Positions 43,130-53,017 of a stretch of 64,000 nucleotides of DNA are shown here, in pieces (within the stretch, counting starts at the first letter, position 1; every line of letters begins with the position of its first letter). Origin of the DNA: Desmodesmus armatus (taxonomy: Eukaryota > Chlorophyta > Chlorophyceae > Sphaeropleales > Scenedesmaceae); contig VIIQ02000144.1 of the NCBI GenBank assembly GCA_007449985.2, forward strand, positions 1 to 64,000, in the 5' to 3' direction. Position numbers and translations under genes: made by a program. Below the pieces are notes generated by a model, which searched no databases, had not been told where the DNA came from, and saw only the letters and a list, made by a program, of their open reading frames with translations.

Positions 43130-45000
43130 TCAAGGGGGCAGGTTGGGGGTGGGGTGGCTGGTGCTGGGGAGGGGGGGTTTTGACCGCATGTGCTGGTGGG
43201 TGGGAGGGAGGGCTTCTGCGAGTCGCGCAACCGCGCCTGAGACACTGAGTCACGGCAAGTGGTGCTTAGGCGGGTGCGCTCTGGCAGTGATTGCGGTAGC
43301 AGCAGTAGTGGGCGTGCGCCGTCGCTGCCTGCTGCACTGCATGCAAGCAGCACACCCAAGCCGTAGCTGCATGCAAGGTGACACACGATTCAGTGCAACT
43401 GCAGGGGGCACCAGATGCATGGCTGTTGCACCCCTAGGGGTGCATGGCTGGTTGCACCCCTAGGTTGCCTCAATCACCTAGGGGCATTGTGGGGACGTGG
43501 CGACTGCGGTGCAGTCACACACGTTCGGCGCCTCAGTGTGTTTGGCATCACACGTCATCTCTACTTTCTCTGCATGGTTGGCAGACCAGCTGCTGACGAG
43601 ATACGTACGAAGTGCAGCTGATGCAGTTAGGGGTGTACGGTTGGCAGCTGCTGCCCAGATACGTTCTGAAGTGCAGCTTCGGCAAGCCGCTGTTGGGCGA
43701 GGTGTCTGTGTGATGGTCATTTAGGAGCTGGTGCAGTCAACACTCCTGCTGTAGTGCAGCATCCGTCTGCAGGGTGCCAACCATGGCCATGAAGCTCAGG
43801 GACCAGCTGCGCAGCTGCTGCTGCTGCTGCTGCAGAGTACTTGTGTTTGGTGTGTTGGTGGGGGATGCATTGAATTAGCATGGACCAGGTTCATGCGTGA
43901 CTGGCAGCCAGAACGTCAGCTGCAGGACGCCGTGCATTTACCACGACATGCTGTGCTGTGCAGGTCATATTGTGATAGGGTTTTTGCGTGCATTTTCTTT
44001 CCAGAAGGCTGTGTATTTTGTGAGTACAGCCCGCCCACCAGTGTGCGGTGGACAGAGCTACTGTGCTCGCTGGCCATGTGTGCAGGCCATGTTGCATGTG
44101 ACATTGACCCCACCTGTTTCCTGATAGGTGTTGCTTGTTTTACGAGAGGATGTGCCGTTGGTGCTGCCATGCGCAATTGATGCTTCTTGTAAATCTCTTT
44201 TGTACATCGAATCCATCCAAGGGCAGCTTTGAACTCAGCAATTGCAGTGCAGCAGCTGGTGCATCCTGGCCAAGCTGCTGTCTGGTCCGAGGCTTTGCAC
44301 AATGAGAGCAGTCCATTGAGAGCAGTACTGACACAAGTGGAGGCAGCTGCATGGAAACAAATCTCTTATGCAGTGTACCCCCCAAGCAGCAACCCTGCTG
44401 GGTCAACACTGTGCTGCGTCAGGGTGCTTTTGCCTGCGTTGAATTTTCACAGCCTGTCCAAGCTGGCCATGGTGGCGAGATGCCACGTGGATGCTTAAGG
44501 CTTGAAACAACAACGGTGCCGAGTGCTTGCAACTGGGGCTTTGCATGCAACCTTGGACGACCGCGTCGGTAGGGTTGTGGGTGCGTGGTCCAATGGTAAG
44601 CCCAAGACCTCGGGAAACAGTGTTCAAGGGCAGTACGCTTTGTTGCTGCATCAGTTACAGTCAGGCGGCGTTGCGCAGCTTGGGGTGCTACAAGCTGCAA
44701 TCCCTTGTTTAGGGCTTTTTCGTTGCGGGTGAGATTTGATCTGCAGATATCTTTCTTCTTGAACAATGTGATCATCCTGCAATGTCGGGCAAAGGCGGTG
44801 CATGTCAGCAGCGAATGGAGTCATTCTGCTACTGCTGCAATCAGACTCTGCAAAAATTATGCATCTCAGCCCAGAAGGCCCGAAAGCGTTCGTGGCAACA
44901 CGTACCACATGATCCTTATGTACAGTTTTGATCGCGCTTGTGCTGCAGGACACCAGGCCTGCGAGGAACTTGCAATCCACTTACCGCTGTTGCCATCAGT
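43130..45000. other. Intergenic stretch without a supported gene
   Basis: Holds the kinase 3' UTR and permease upstream region. Open frames are short with no recognisable domain. A tRNA-like look at ~44580-44640 does not fold correctly. Confidence 0.5.
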
Positions 45001-48000
45001 ATGGACCAGCTGCAGAAGGATGAGGAGGTGTTGCGAGAGCTTGGCTACAAGCAGGTGCTGTACAGGACCTGGGGCACCTTCACAACCATCACCATCGCGA
45101 TCTCAGCTATGAGTGTGCTTACAAGCATCTCAGGTGGGTGCAGTGCACCTCGTGCCAACCTGGGGGTTTACCCACTGGCGCCTGCACAAAGAGCAGTGCT
45201 TGACTGCAGGGATTGATTGATGCAGTTCGTGTCGCAATTCGGAACATGAAAGCCCAGGTGTGATATCGTAGCAGCACAACAGGAGCGTTTCCGCAAACTG
45301 CTGCCCGCTTGAACTATTAATATAGGCTGACCAGGCTGCACCTTTGAAATCAACCTGGGATGTGGGTCTGGCTGCTTTCTAGGCAAACAATGACGCTTCG
45401 TCTGACAAAGGTGATGCATAACCACCCCTATGATCTGCTGTTTGCAGCCTCCTTTGGGGTTGGCTTGACGTACGGAGGGCCAGTGGTGTGCGTCTGGGGC
45501 TGGATTGGTGTCTCCTTGGCAATGGTAAGCACAAGCAGGACACAGCAGCACCAGATCCCTCTGCCAAATATCAGCACGGCTCCACTGCAGATGTACATTT
45601 TTAGTGTTAAAATCTGAAGCCTGATCTGCCAAACCCCCGCAAAATCCTTGGCATGACTCTCGGGACTTTTGACATAATTTTTGACATATCTTTGTGCCTG
45701 CCTGTGCAGCTGTGCATTGCCCTCGGCATAGCTGAGTTGGCCTCTGCCTACCCCACCTCAGGGGGGATGTACTACTGGCAGTTCAAGCTGGCAGGCAGGA
45801 GGGTGGGGCCCTTCGCCTGCTGGATCACCGGTGAGTTGGGAAGGGCTTGCAGGCCAATCGTGTGCTCTGCTGTTGATCCAATTTTGAAGCCGCTGCCTGC
45901 TTTTCCCAGTCTCCTACTGTGTTTTTCCAGGATTTTTCCAGGAGTCGGTCACCCATGCCCCCATCACCTCAACTTGCATTGACTTCACACAGCTTTTGTG
46001 GAAATGTTCACACACCCTGGCGTCCTGCATGACTCCATGCTGGTTGGCTGAACCTTCCCTCGTGCCCACACTGCCCCTGGGTAGAGGTGTGCACACAGCA
46101 TTGCTTGCTGCATGACCCCTTGCATTTGACGCTGTTCTGGAGGCGCCTGGTTTGTTTCCTGGGCCCCCATGAGCCCTCTGGCTCCTTGTGGTTGCTGAGC
46201 TTGTTGCTGAGCCATTTACCAGAATTGCCAATGTATCTGCATTGCAGGTTGGCTGAATCTGTTGGGCCAGATTGCAGCGGTGTCAGCAGTTGCCTTTCTG
46301 TGCAAAGACATCATCGCAACAATGGCTATGATGTCCAGCACTGTGGACGGGAGCGAGCCCATGGAGTTCACACCGCCGCAGGTGAGTCAGCCAATGGTTA
46401 CTATCATTGGTGTTACTGACCACTAGTAATGAGGGTGCCAGGCAGCCTAGTGGCACAGCACAGCACAGCACACACAGCACTGTAGGAGGGGGGGGCGGCG
46501 AGCCCATGGAGTTTACACCGCCGCAGGTGAGTCAGCCAATGGGTAGTGAGGTCGCCAGGAAGCCTGTCAGCATATCACAGCACAGTACGGCATAACACAG
46601 CACGGCACGGGCTGTTGGGATGCATTCGTGACGCTGATGAAGTCGTGACTCATCGCTTCTTAGTGGGTTGGCCAGCCAGCCAGTCAGCCAGTCAGCCAGT
46701 CAGCCAGCCAGCCAGCACAGTAGGCATGCAGGTAGCTGGGCAGCGTGCTGACACAGGAACGGGTTGTGTGGGACCCCAGAAGATGCTGCCAGTAACGCGC
46801 CGACGTACCAAGTGCAAACCTGTGTGCTTTTGTGTGTGTCCTGAGCATGCCTGTGAACTGAGGTCGTCTTGGCCTGTTGACTTCCACAGATTGCCTGCGG
46901 GTGCCCAATGCTGGACAAGACAAGTCTAATCCTGCATGTCAACTTGGACGCGCTGCGCAAACCCTCAAAGTGCATGGTGTGCAATCCTGTCCTGTCCTGC
47001 AGATGCTGGGTATTTACTGCGGCATCATCTACCTGGTGGCGTTGCTCAACAGCTGCGGCCTCCGTGTGCTGGCCCTGCCTGTTCCTGCATGCCAACTTGA
47101 ACGCGCTGCGCTGACCAACAAACTGCACGGCGGGTTGCTTTTCCTGCGCTGTCCTGCAGATGCTGGGCATCTATGGAGGCATCATCTTCCTCGTGGCCCT
47201 GCTCAACAGCTGCGGCCTCCGTGTGCTGACCCTCTGCACTCAGCTGGGCGGCATGTTCCATTTGGCAGGCATCGCCCTCCTGGCTCTCGCAGTACCTCTG
47301 ATGGCGACCTCACACCAGCCGGCGAGCTGGGTGTTTGGGCACTTTGAGTGGCAGATTGCATATGACAGCGGCATCTTGAGCGCCTTGTGAGTTTCTTTTG
47401 GGGAGGGGGAAAGGACCTTGTGTCACTCACCAGCAGTTGGTGCAAGCTGTTGTCACGGTACATACGTGAGGACAGGTGGGGTAGGCCGGCAGGCTTATCA
47501 ACCTTCAATATCAGGTGCAACTGGCAGCTTTGCAAGCCGTCATGATTTTATAGTGTCAGTGTTACTGTCACATGGCGATATATACAGTAATGCTGTCACA
47601 CATGTAGAGTTGTGATGGCATACTGTGTGCTCCACTGTCGGCTTCTTCGCCACCTGCCAGCTGAGCTATTGCCACTTTTCTTGTCATTACTGCTGCTCTC
47701 TGCTCTGCCTTGTCTGTGCCCTGCCACAGCAATATTGCAATCCTCGGCCTACTGTTGCCCTCCTACTCCTACACTGGCATGGACGGCCCCTGCCACATGA
47801 GCGAAGAAGTCGCCGGCGCCAGCATGGGTCCCCCCAAAGCCATCCTCTCTGGCTGGGCTGTTATGTTTGTCGGCGGGCTCAGCCTTATCATCAGCCTGCT
47901 GTTCAGCATCACCAGCATCGAGAGCGTTTTGAGTGAGGATTCTGCAGCTGGAGGCAATCCCGTGGCGCAGATTCTGTATGATGCGTCCATGCAGCGCTTT

Positions 48001-48985
48001 GGGACCCCGCAGGTTGGCATTGGATTGATGGTGGTCGTGCTTCTGGGAGTCTTCTTCTGCTGTGTTGCTACCATGACTTACGTTGCACGGTGAGTTTGGC
48101 ACCGTTGATCTTTGTCTTTTTGTTTTACATTGTGTAGGAAGAGTGGGGTTTGACGCATCAGTGCATGTAGCACTCCTCATAGTGCCATCATCATCAGCAT
48201 CACACAGATACCAATGTGAGACTGGAGGCCCAGGAAAGAGCTGGATCGGATCAGCGTGCTGACAACATGTGTTGTGCATGCAGCTGTTCGTAACACACTC
48301 CCGCCCTGATCGCCATGTAGCAGTCTGGCCTGACACTGTTGCCGCCTGCTTTGCTGCCCTACTGCTTCCTGGCCCCCTGCCCCCCTGCAGCATTCTGTTC
48401 TGCTACAGCCGCGACCGTGCAGTTCCCTTCAGTAACCTGTGGGTGAAGGTCGATCCCTGGACCAAGTCTCCCACCGTTGCTGTCTGGGGCGTGGCAGTAG
48501 CAGCCTTCTGCTTGGGCCTCCCTATGTTGGGCTCTGAAACAGCCTTCAACGCGATCCTCTCCCTCAGCACCGTCTCACTCATTATTATCTACGTCACACC
48601 GATCACGGCACGGATCACGTGGGGCCGTAGGTACTTCCGGCCCGGGCCGTTCTCCCTCAGCATCTGGGCTTATCCTCTCGGCGCGATTTCCACGATTTGG
48701 ATGCTGTTTTCCGCAGTCGTGTTCTGCCTGCCGACCGAGATGCCGGTGTCTGTCGACAATCTGAACTATGCGAGCGTGGCGTTCCTGGGCACTTGTGCGA
48801 TCAGTTTGGGCATGTTTTGCTTCCCCAAGTACGGAGCTTACAAGTGGTTCAAGGGACCGGTGCACACAGTGGACGATGACAGCGCTCGCACACTGTGCAA
48901 CCCCGTTTCCAACAAGGATGGTTATCAGGACCCTGCTGCGACCCCTGAGGGTAGGCTGGCAGACATGGAGGGTGGTTGGAAGTAG
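45001..48985 (+). CDS. Amino-acid/GABA permease (APC superfamily, BAT1/GABP-like)
   Basis: Seven exons join in phase to 548 residues: 45001-45133, 45448-45524, 45710-45830, 46248-46381, 47160-47386, 47730-48089, 48391-48985. The N-terminus has DEEVLRELGYKQVLYRTWG, the usual cytosolic start of this family. SASFGVGLTYGGPVVCVWGW, AELASAYPTSGGMYYW and AGRRVGPFACWITGW are the conserved first helices of eukaryotic amino-acid/choline transporters. About 12 membrane segments follow. FNAILSLSTVSLIIIYVTPI and GPFSLSIWAYPLGAIST are the conserved late helices. Expected role is amino acid, polyamine or GABA transport across a plasma, Golgi or organelle membrane; substrate not determined. The start at 45001 is the first in-frame Met before the conserved region. 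The cytosolic tail is short and hydrophilic. Confidence 0.93.
46124..46228 (+). repeat. Dispersed intronic repeat, copy in permease
   Basis: Second copy of the ~100-bp repeat at 34540-34640. It lies in the intron before exon 4 and ends ~20 bp upstream of the acceptor. Confidence 0.8.
46484..46545 (+). repeat. Truncated copy of the 3' end of permease exon 4
   Basis: EPMEFTPPQ with donor and ~20 bp of intron (GTGAGTCAGCCAATGG) is repeated ~145 bp downstream of the true donor. Confidence 0.9.
46895..47100 (+). repeat. Truncated copy of the 5' end of permease exon 5
   Basis: MLGIYCGIIYLVALLNSC at ~47003-47080 repeats the first helix of exon 5 (47160) together with its acceptor and ~100 bp of intron. 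Part of the upstream intron is also present a third time near 46895-46990. Confidence 0.9.
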
Positions 48986-51713
48986 AACATGCTGTGCTAG
49001 GGGCGTGTTGTTTGTTCGTTGCCAGTGTGTTTTTGCAAAAGCAGCTGGACAAGCAGTTGCCAACAGGGGTTTTGAGTGCTGCCAGTGGGCCACTTGCTGT
49101 TGTGGTGCCAGTCGGGCAGTTGTATGTGTGAGTGTGTTGTCAAACTTGCTTGGCTAGACTGTGCTGGTGGAGAGCTTGTGCCGCTGGTGGTTCTGTCAGT
49201 GTGGGCGCTTGCCTGTAGGGTCAGCACAGAAGAGCCAGCTCATATGTGTGCCCAAGAGTCACAGCCATTTTCCTGTTGATTCCATTTCACCTTTCCCCAA
49301 GGGTTGAGATGGCTGACACTTGTTATGTACCTCCTTTTTATTGATATGTGTATACAGTTGATGTGCGCAGACATGCATCACCTCTTGGGATGTGTTGTGT
49401 GACTTCTTTGGCACTGTCACTGTCCCTTCTGTGGGCATGTGCCCCCGGACTTGCAAGCCTCTTGGGCCTGCCGGCCTCTCTGCGACAGCTACACAATTGA
49501 AAGTTACTATCTACACAGTTACTATTTCTTCGTTGGTGTGGGTCTACCAGAAGGCAGCCTGTCGCCCACACTCCCTATATGTTTGCGCGTGCGCCCCTAT
49601 CTCCGCGCAAGCCCAGATGACTGCAAGGCTCTTTGTTCATGGGGCACGAGGGCGGTCGAGTTTGTGTGTCAAAGCTCAGTGCAGTATTTGTTATTGTGGG
49701 GAGGTTGTTACAAGTGGATACTGTTGTTATGCACGGGTCATTCTGTGAATTTCAGTAGTTCAAGTATGGGGCATGGCTACGGCATGATGCCGCGTTGCCA
49801 TGTATGTGTTTTCTAATCGGGCATTCTTCTTTGTTTGTGGAGGTGGGGGTCGTTGTTTGGGATGTGCTGAAAGGGAGGTTTTGGGACACATTTGGTTATC
49901 GGGGCTTCAAGCCACAAGTGGATACTGCTGTTATGCACGGGTCACATTGTGGTCTTCAGTAGTTCAAGGATGGGGCATGGCTACTAGCCGGGCATGATGC
50001 CCCTGGTGCCATGCTAGTGGGCTTTGATTGGACGATATTCTTTGGTGTTTTGAGGTGGGGCCGTTGTTTGGGATGTGCTGAAGGGAGATATTGGGACACA
50101 ATTGTTGATCAGGTCTTCAGGCCATATGTGTTGTACCTCAATACTTGGGTTTAGGTTGCGGGGGAACAACGCCCCAGGCAGATCTGGCTGTCGTTACTGG
50201 GTGGAGCCTTCAGGGCTTTGATGCCGAATGATACTCTTGTCTTTCAGGGGCCCTCAGTGTTATGTGGTGTTATGACGGTCATGTGTTATGTGGTGTGTTG
50301 TGAGTGAATGATGCCGTTTGGCTGATGCACGGTTTCACGGCTATGCCGTGAGAATTTTGTGCCATTACTGTCCTCGACACTCTCACTTGCCCCAATACTA
50401 GCACAGCATCCATGAGTCTGCTTTGACGATATGCTTTATGTGCGCGAAGCTGCTGTCGAGACATGGTGCAGTATGTGCACATGTACGTTGATCTGTCCTT
50501 ATCGGTGTCATGATACAACTACCAAGGCAGTCTCTGCATTTGTTTTTGTCTCTGTGTTGGTCCAAAATGCGACGACTTGCCAAGTCGTGGCCAGTGGCCA
50601 CACTATGCGTTGATATACGCTTGCAAATGTGGTCTGACTGTGGCTATGAATCTCCAATTGCCTGGTCAGCAGCTGGGCCTCTTGTATGAGTGGTGTTGGG
50701 TGCAGAACATGCGCTGCATGCGGGATGCTGATGTAGTGATACACTGTATCGGGTGACCCGATGCTGTGCATGCGTGTTGGCACTTATGCTGCTGTGCAAG
50801 TTTTGCGGGCATCATTGCGACAGACCGCTCCTGCTTTCAAAGCAAAGTTTGTGGGACACCAGAGCTTTCAAACTGCGCGGCGGTGGTGCATGCGCTTGGC
50901 ATCGCCTGCATCCCTGCCTGCATTCTGGTTTGTTGGATGGAGAGACATGGTGCCTGGCTGCCACTTTGTTGCCGCATGGTCACACCCACAGGGTGAGCCG
51001 TTGGTGGGCACCAACAAGCTGTCAGCCCTATGGGGCAAATAGGACGGCACGTCTTCCACTAGAATGGCATTTCTGGCGGCAAATAAAGTTCTTACTGGAT
51101 TTTGAGTTGGGGTCAGGGCTTTCCTGGGAGCTTGCATGTCTGTATCGCCACAAGGTGCTTCCGAAGCGTGAGGTAATGATCAGGGAAGCCACGCTGATCG
51201 TGCCGGAGTGGCAGGCCATGTTGCCTAGATTGTCGCAGCACCGTACACGCATGTGTTTTGTTGAGACTGGTGCTTATGTAGGAGGGCCTCCTTGGCTCTT
51301 TACAAGTGGTTCAGTTGTTCAGTTGCTTGCCCAACAATGTAACATCGACAGTTGACTGCTGCACTACAGTCCGCCTAGGCTGGGATGGTGGACTTTGGAT
51401 TTACGTTGTTGAGGTCCCTTCAGAACACACCACACCATCTCTATCGTGTGTGCATGTCAGCATTGATGCATCATGACGGAACAGGTCCATCTGTACAGCA
51501 GCGCTGATGATGCAGCATGGCGTTCCAATTCGTTTGTGCGCAAAAATCGATTACATGGTGGCCCCACCAGAGCTGCATGTTGAGCCCAACCCATCACTGG
51601 ACTGCTGATGCACTGCTTTCAAATCCGGCATGCGCATGTTCAACATGGTGCACACACCTGTAGTGGTTGGTGCGGTGTGGTCTGTGAGACTGGTGCCCCC
51701 ATGATGAGCAAAC
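48986..51713. other. Gene-poor region with a tandem duplication
   Basis: No gene is supported. A ~205-bp tandem duplication spans ~49707-49913 and ~49914-50115 (shared CAAGTGGATACTGYTGTTAT and GTCGTTGTTTGGGATGTGCT). Each copy contains, reversed, the CCACTTGTA motif found in GlyRS introns. Open frames around 50753-51355 are open in all three phases and have no recognisable motif. Confidence 0.5.
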
Positions 51714-51737
51714 TGACATCACAGATCTGTGATGTCA
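51714..51737. repeat. Perfect 24-bp palindrome at the element border
   Basis: TGACATCACAGA and its exact complement meet at 51725/51726. The right end overlaps the CA of the following CACTA end. Confidence 0.92.
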
Positions 51738-52430
51738 CTAGGCCGGCAAGCCCCTTATCCGGTGCTGAGCCCCACCCTTCACCCTGGATCCACCTGGTTG
51801 TCAAGGGTGCGGTCAATGGGGGTGCTAAGCCCTTCACCCTCCTACCCAAGGCTTGACGGGTGACAGGCATAACCCTTAGCGTGAAGCCCTCCCCTTCACC
51901 CTCTACTAGAGTGGTATGATACCACTGCATGGGGGTGTATAGTGGCTGTGAGCTGCTTTGTAACCCTTGTAGCCCTTTGTATCCCCTCCCTCGTTGTTGT
52001 AGTCTGTCTTGGGGCCTTCAATGACTCATTGAAGGCCCCAAGACTCATTGAAGGCCGCTCATGGGTACTTGCGTCGGACGCAAGCACCCATGCATGGTGC
52101 ACTTGGAAGGTGGCAGCAATCAAAGAGCATGCATTGCTTACAAAGTTCAGCCCCTGCAGTCAAGCCCCTTCACACTGCGGGCAACACGCCCTTGACACTG
52201 CGGGCAAGAAGCCCTTGACCACAAACCCCCTTGTCCAGAACGCGCTAAGCCCCTTGTCTGGATGGCGGCTAAGCCCCCCCCCCCCCTTCACCCAGTGGGC
52301 GTCAAGGGGGCCCCCTTCACCCTGCCCCCCCCCATTGGCGGGATGTGATGCGCGCCGCACGTCAAAGGGGTTGTCCAGCCGTCCAGTAAGGTTACCCCCT
52401 TGACCAGGCAAGGGGGCTGCCGGCCTAGTG
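51736..52430. mobile_element. CACTA-ended non-autonomous element (MITE-like), ~695 bp
   Basis: The left end CACTAGGCCGGCAAGCCCC at 51736 and the inverted right end at 52410-52430 (ending GCCGGCCTAGTG) match 19/21. Terminal CACTA is the signature of CACTA/EnSpm DNA transposons. There is no transposase frame. The interior holds many CCCTTCACCC/AAGCCCCTT subterminal motifs in both orientations. It also holds two palindromes, 52006-52044 (39 bp, perfect around one base) and 52060-52092 (33 bp, one mismatched pair). No 3-bp target duplication is visible (TGT versus AGA), so the insertion is old or the borders are off. Confidence 0.65.
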
Positions 52431-52439
52431 AGACATACC

Positions 52440-52585
52440 GACCATGTGAAACGCGCATTTTTTGGCGTCTGAAACAATACCAGCGTTTTTGAATTTGAAT
52501 TGACAACAGTTTTGTTCCTTATTCGCCAAACGATTGCCACCCGGTGGCCGTGACAATTCGGACGGCCCGAAGCACGTTGCTTAAC
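52440..52585 (+). repeat. Dispersed repeat, copy 2
   Basis: Same family as 12553-12700 in opposite orientation: GAAACGCGCATTTTTTGGCG block first, ending at ATTCGGACGGCCCGAAGCACG. Confidence 0.6.
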
Positions 52586-53017
52586 CCTCTTTCAGCACGA
52601 TGACTAGCAAAAAATGCTTTCAAAACCACCAAGAAAATGAAGTTTTCCTGGACTTCGGCATCCGATGCAAGCAAATGGACGCCAAGAACGCTGGTGCAGT
52701 ACTGCCATCCATCCAGTGGACATGTTGTCAGGATCTCTACGACAAAGCCAATGGGGGCAAAGGACCTGATATTAACACACTTGTGGCCCTTTCTGGAGCC
52801 CCGGTATCTCAGCAGGGTGCACAGCACATTGAGATCACCAAGCAGTTAGATCAGTACAGCAGAAAGTCCGTTTGAATCAAGCTGCATCTGCAGTCCTTTA
52901 CTCCGAGAGTCTCGGAAGTGAATCGAACTGCAGCTGCAGCACTGCAGCTGATCCTGTCTCTGCCCCCCTACGCAGCAGTAACCTTTGCAATCAGGATCTG
53001 GGTAGCACGACAACACC
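52586..53017. other. Upstream region of TFB4
   Basis: Short frames on both strands (52600-52875 +, 52519-52827 -) lack any recognisable motif. Promoter and 5' UTR of TFB4 are expected here. Confidence 0.4.

Noticed and set aside
44575..44645. tRNA-like stretch (GTGGTCCAATGGTAAG, GTTCAA)
   Set aside because: No matching acceptor stem, D-arm or T-arm pairing, and the B-box is wrong.
50753..51355. 200-codon plus-strand open frame, with neighbouring frames also open
   Set aside because: All three phases are partly open, no recognisable domain in any of them, and no consistent gene model.
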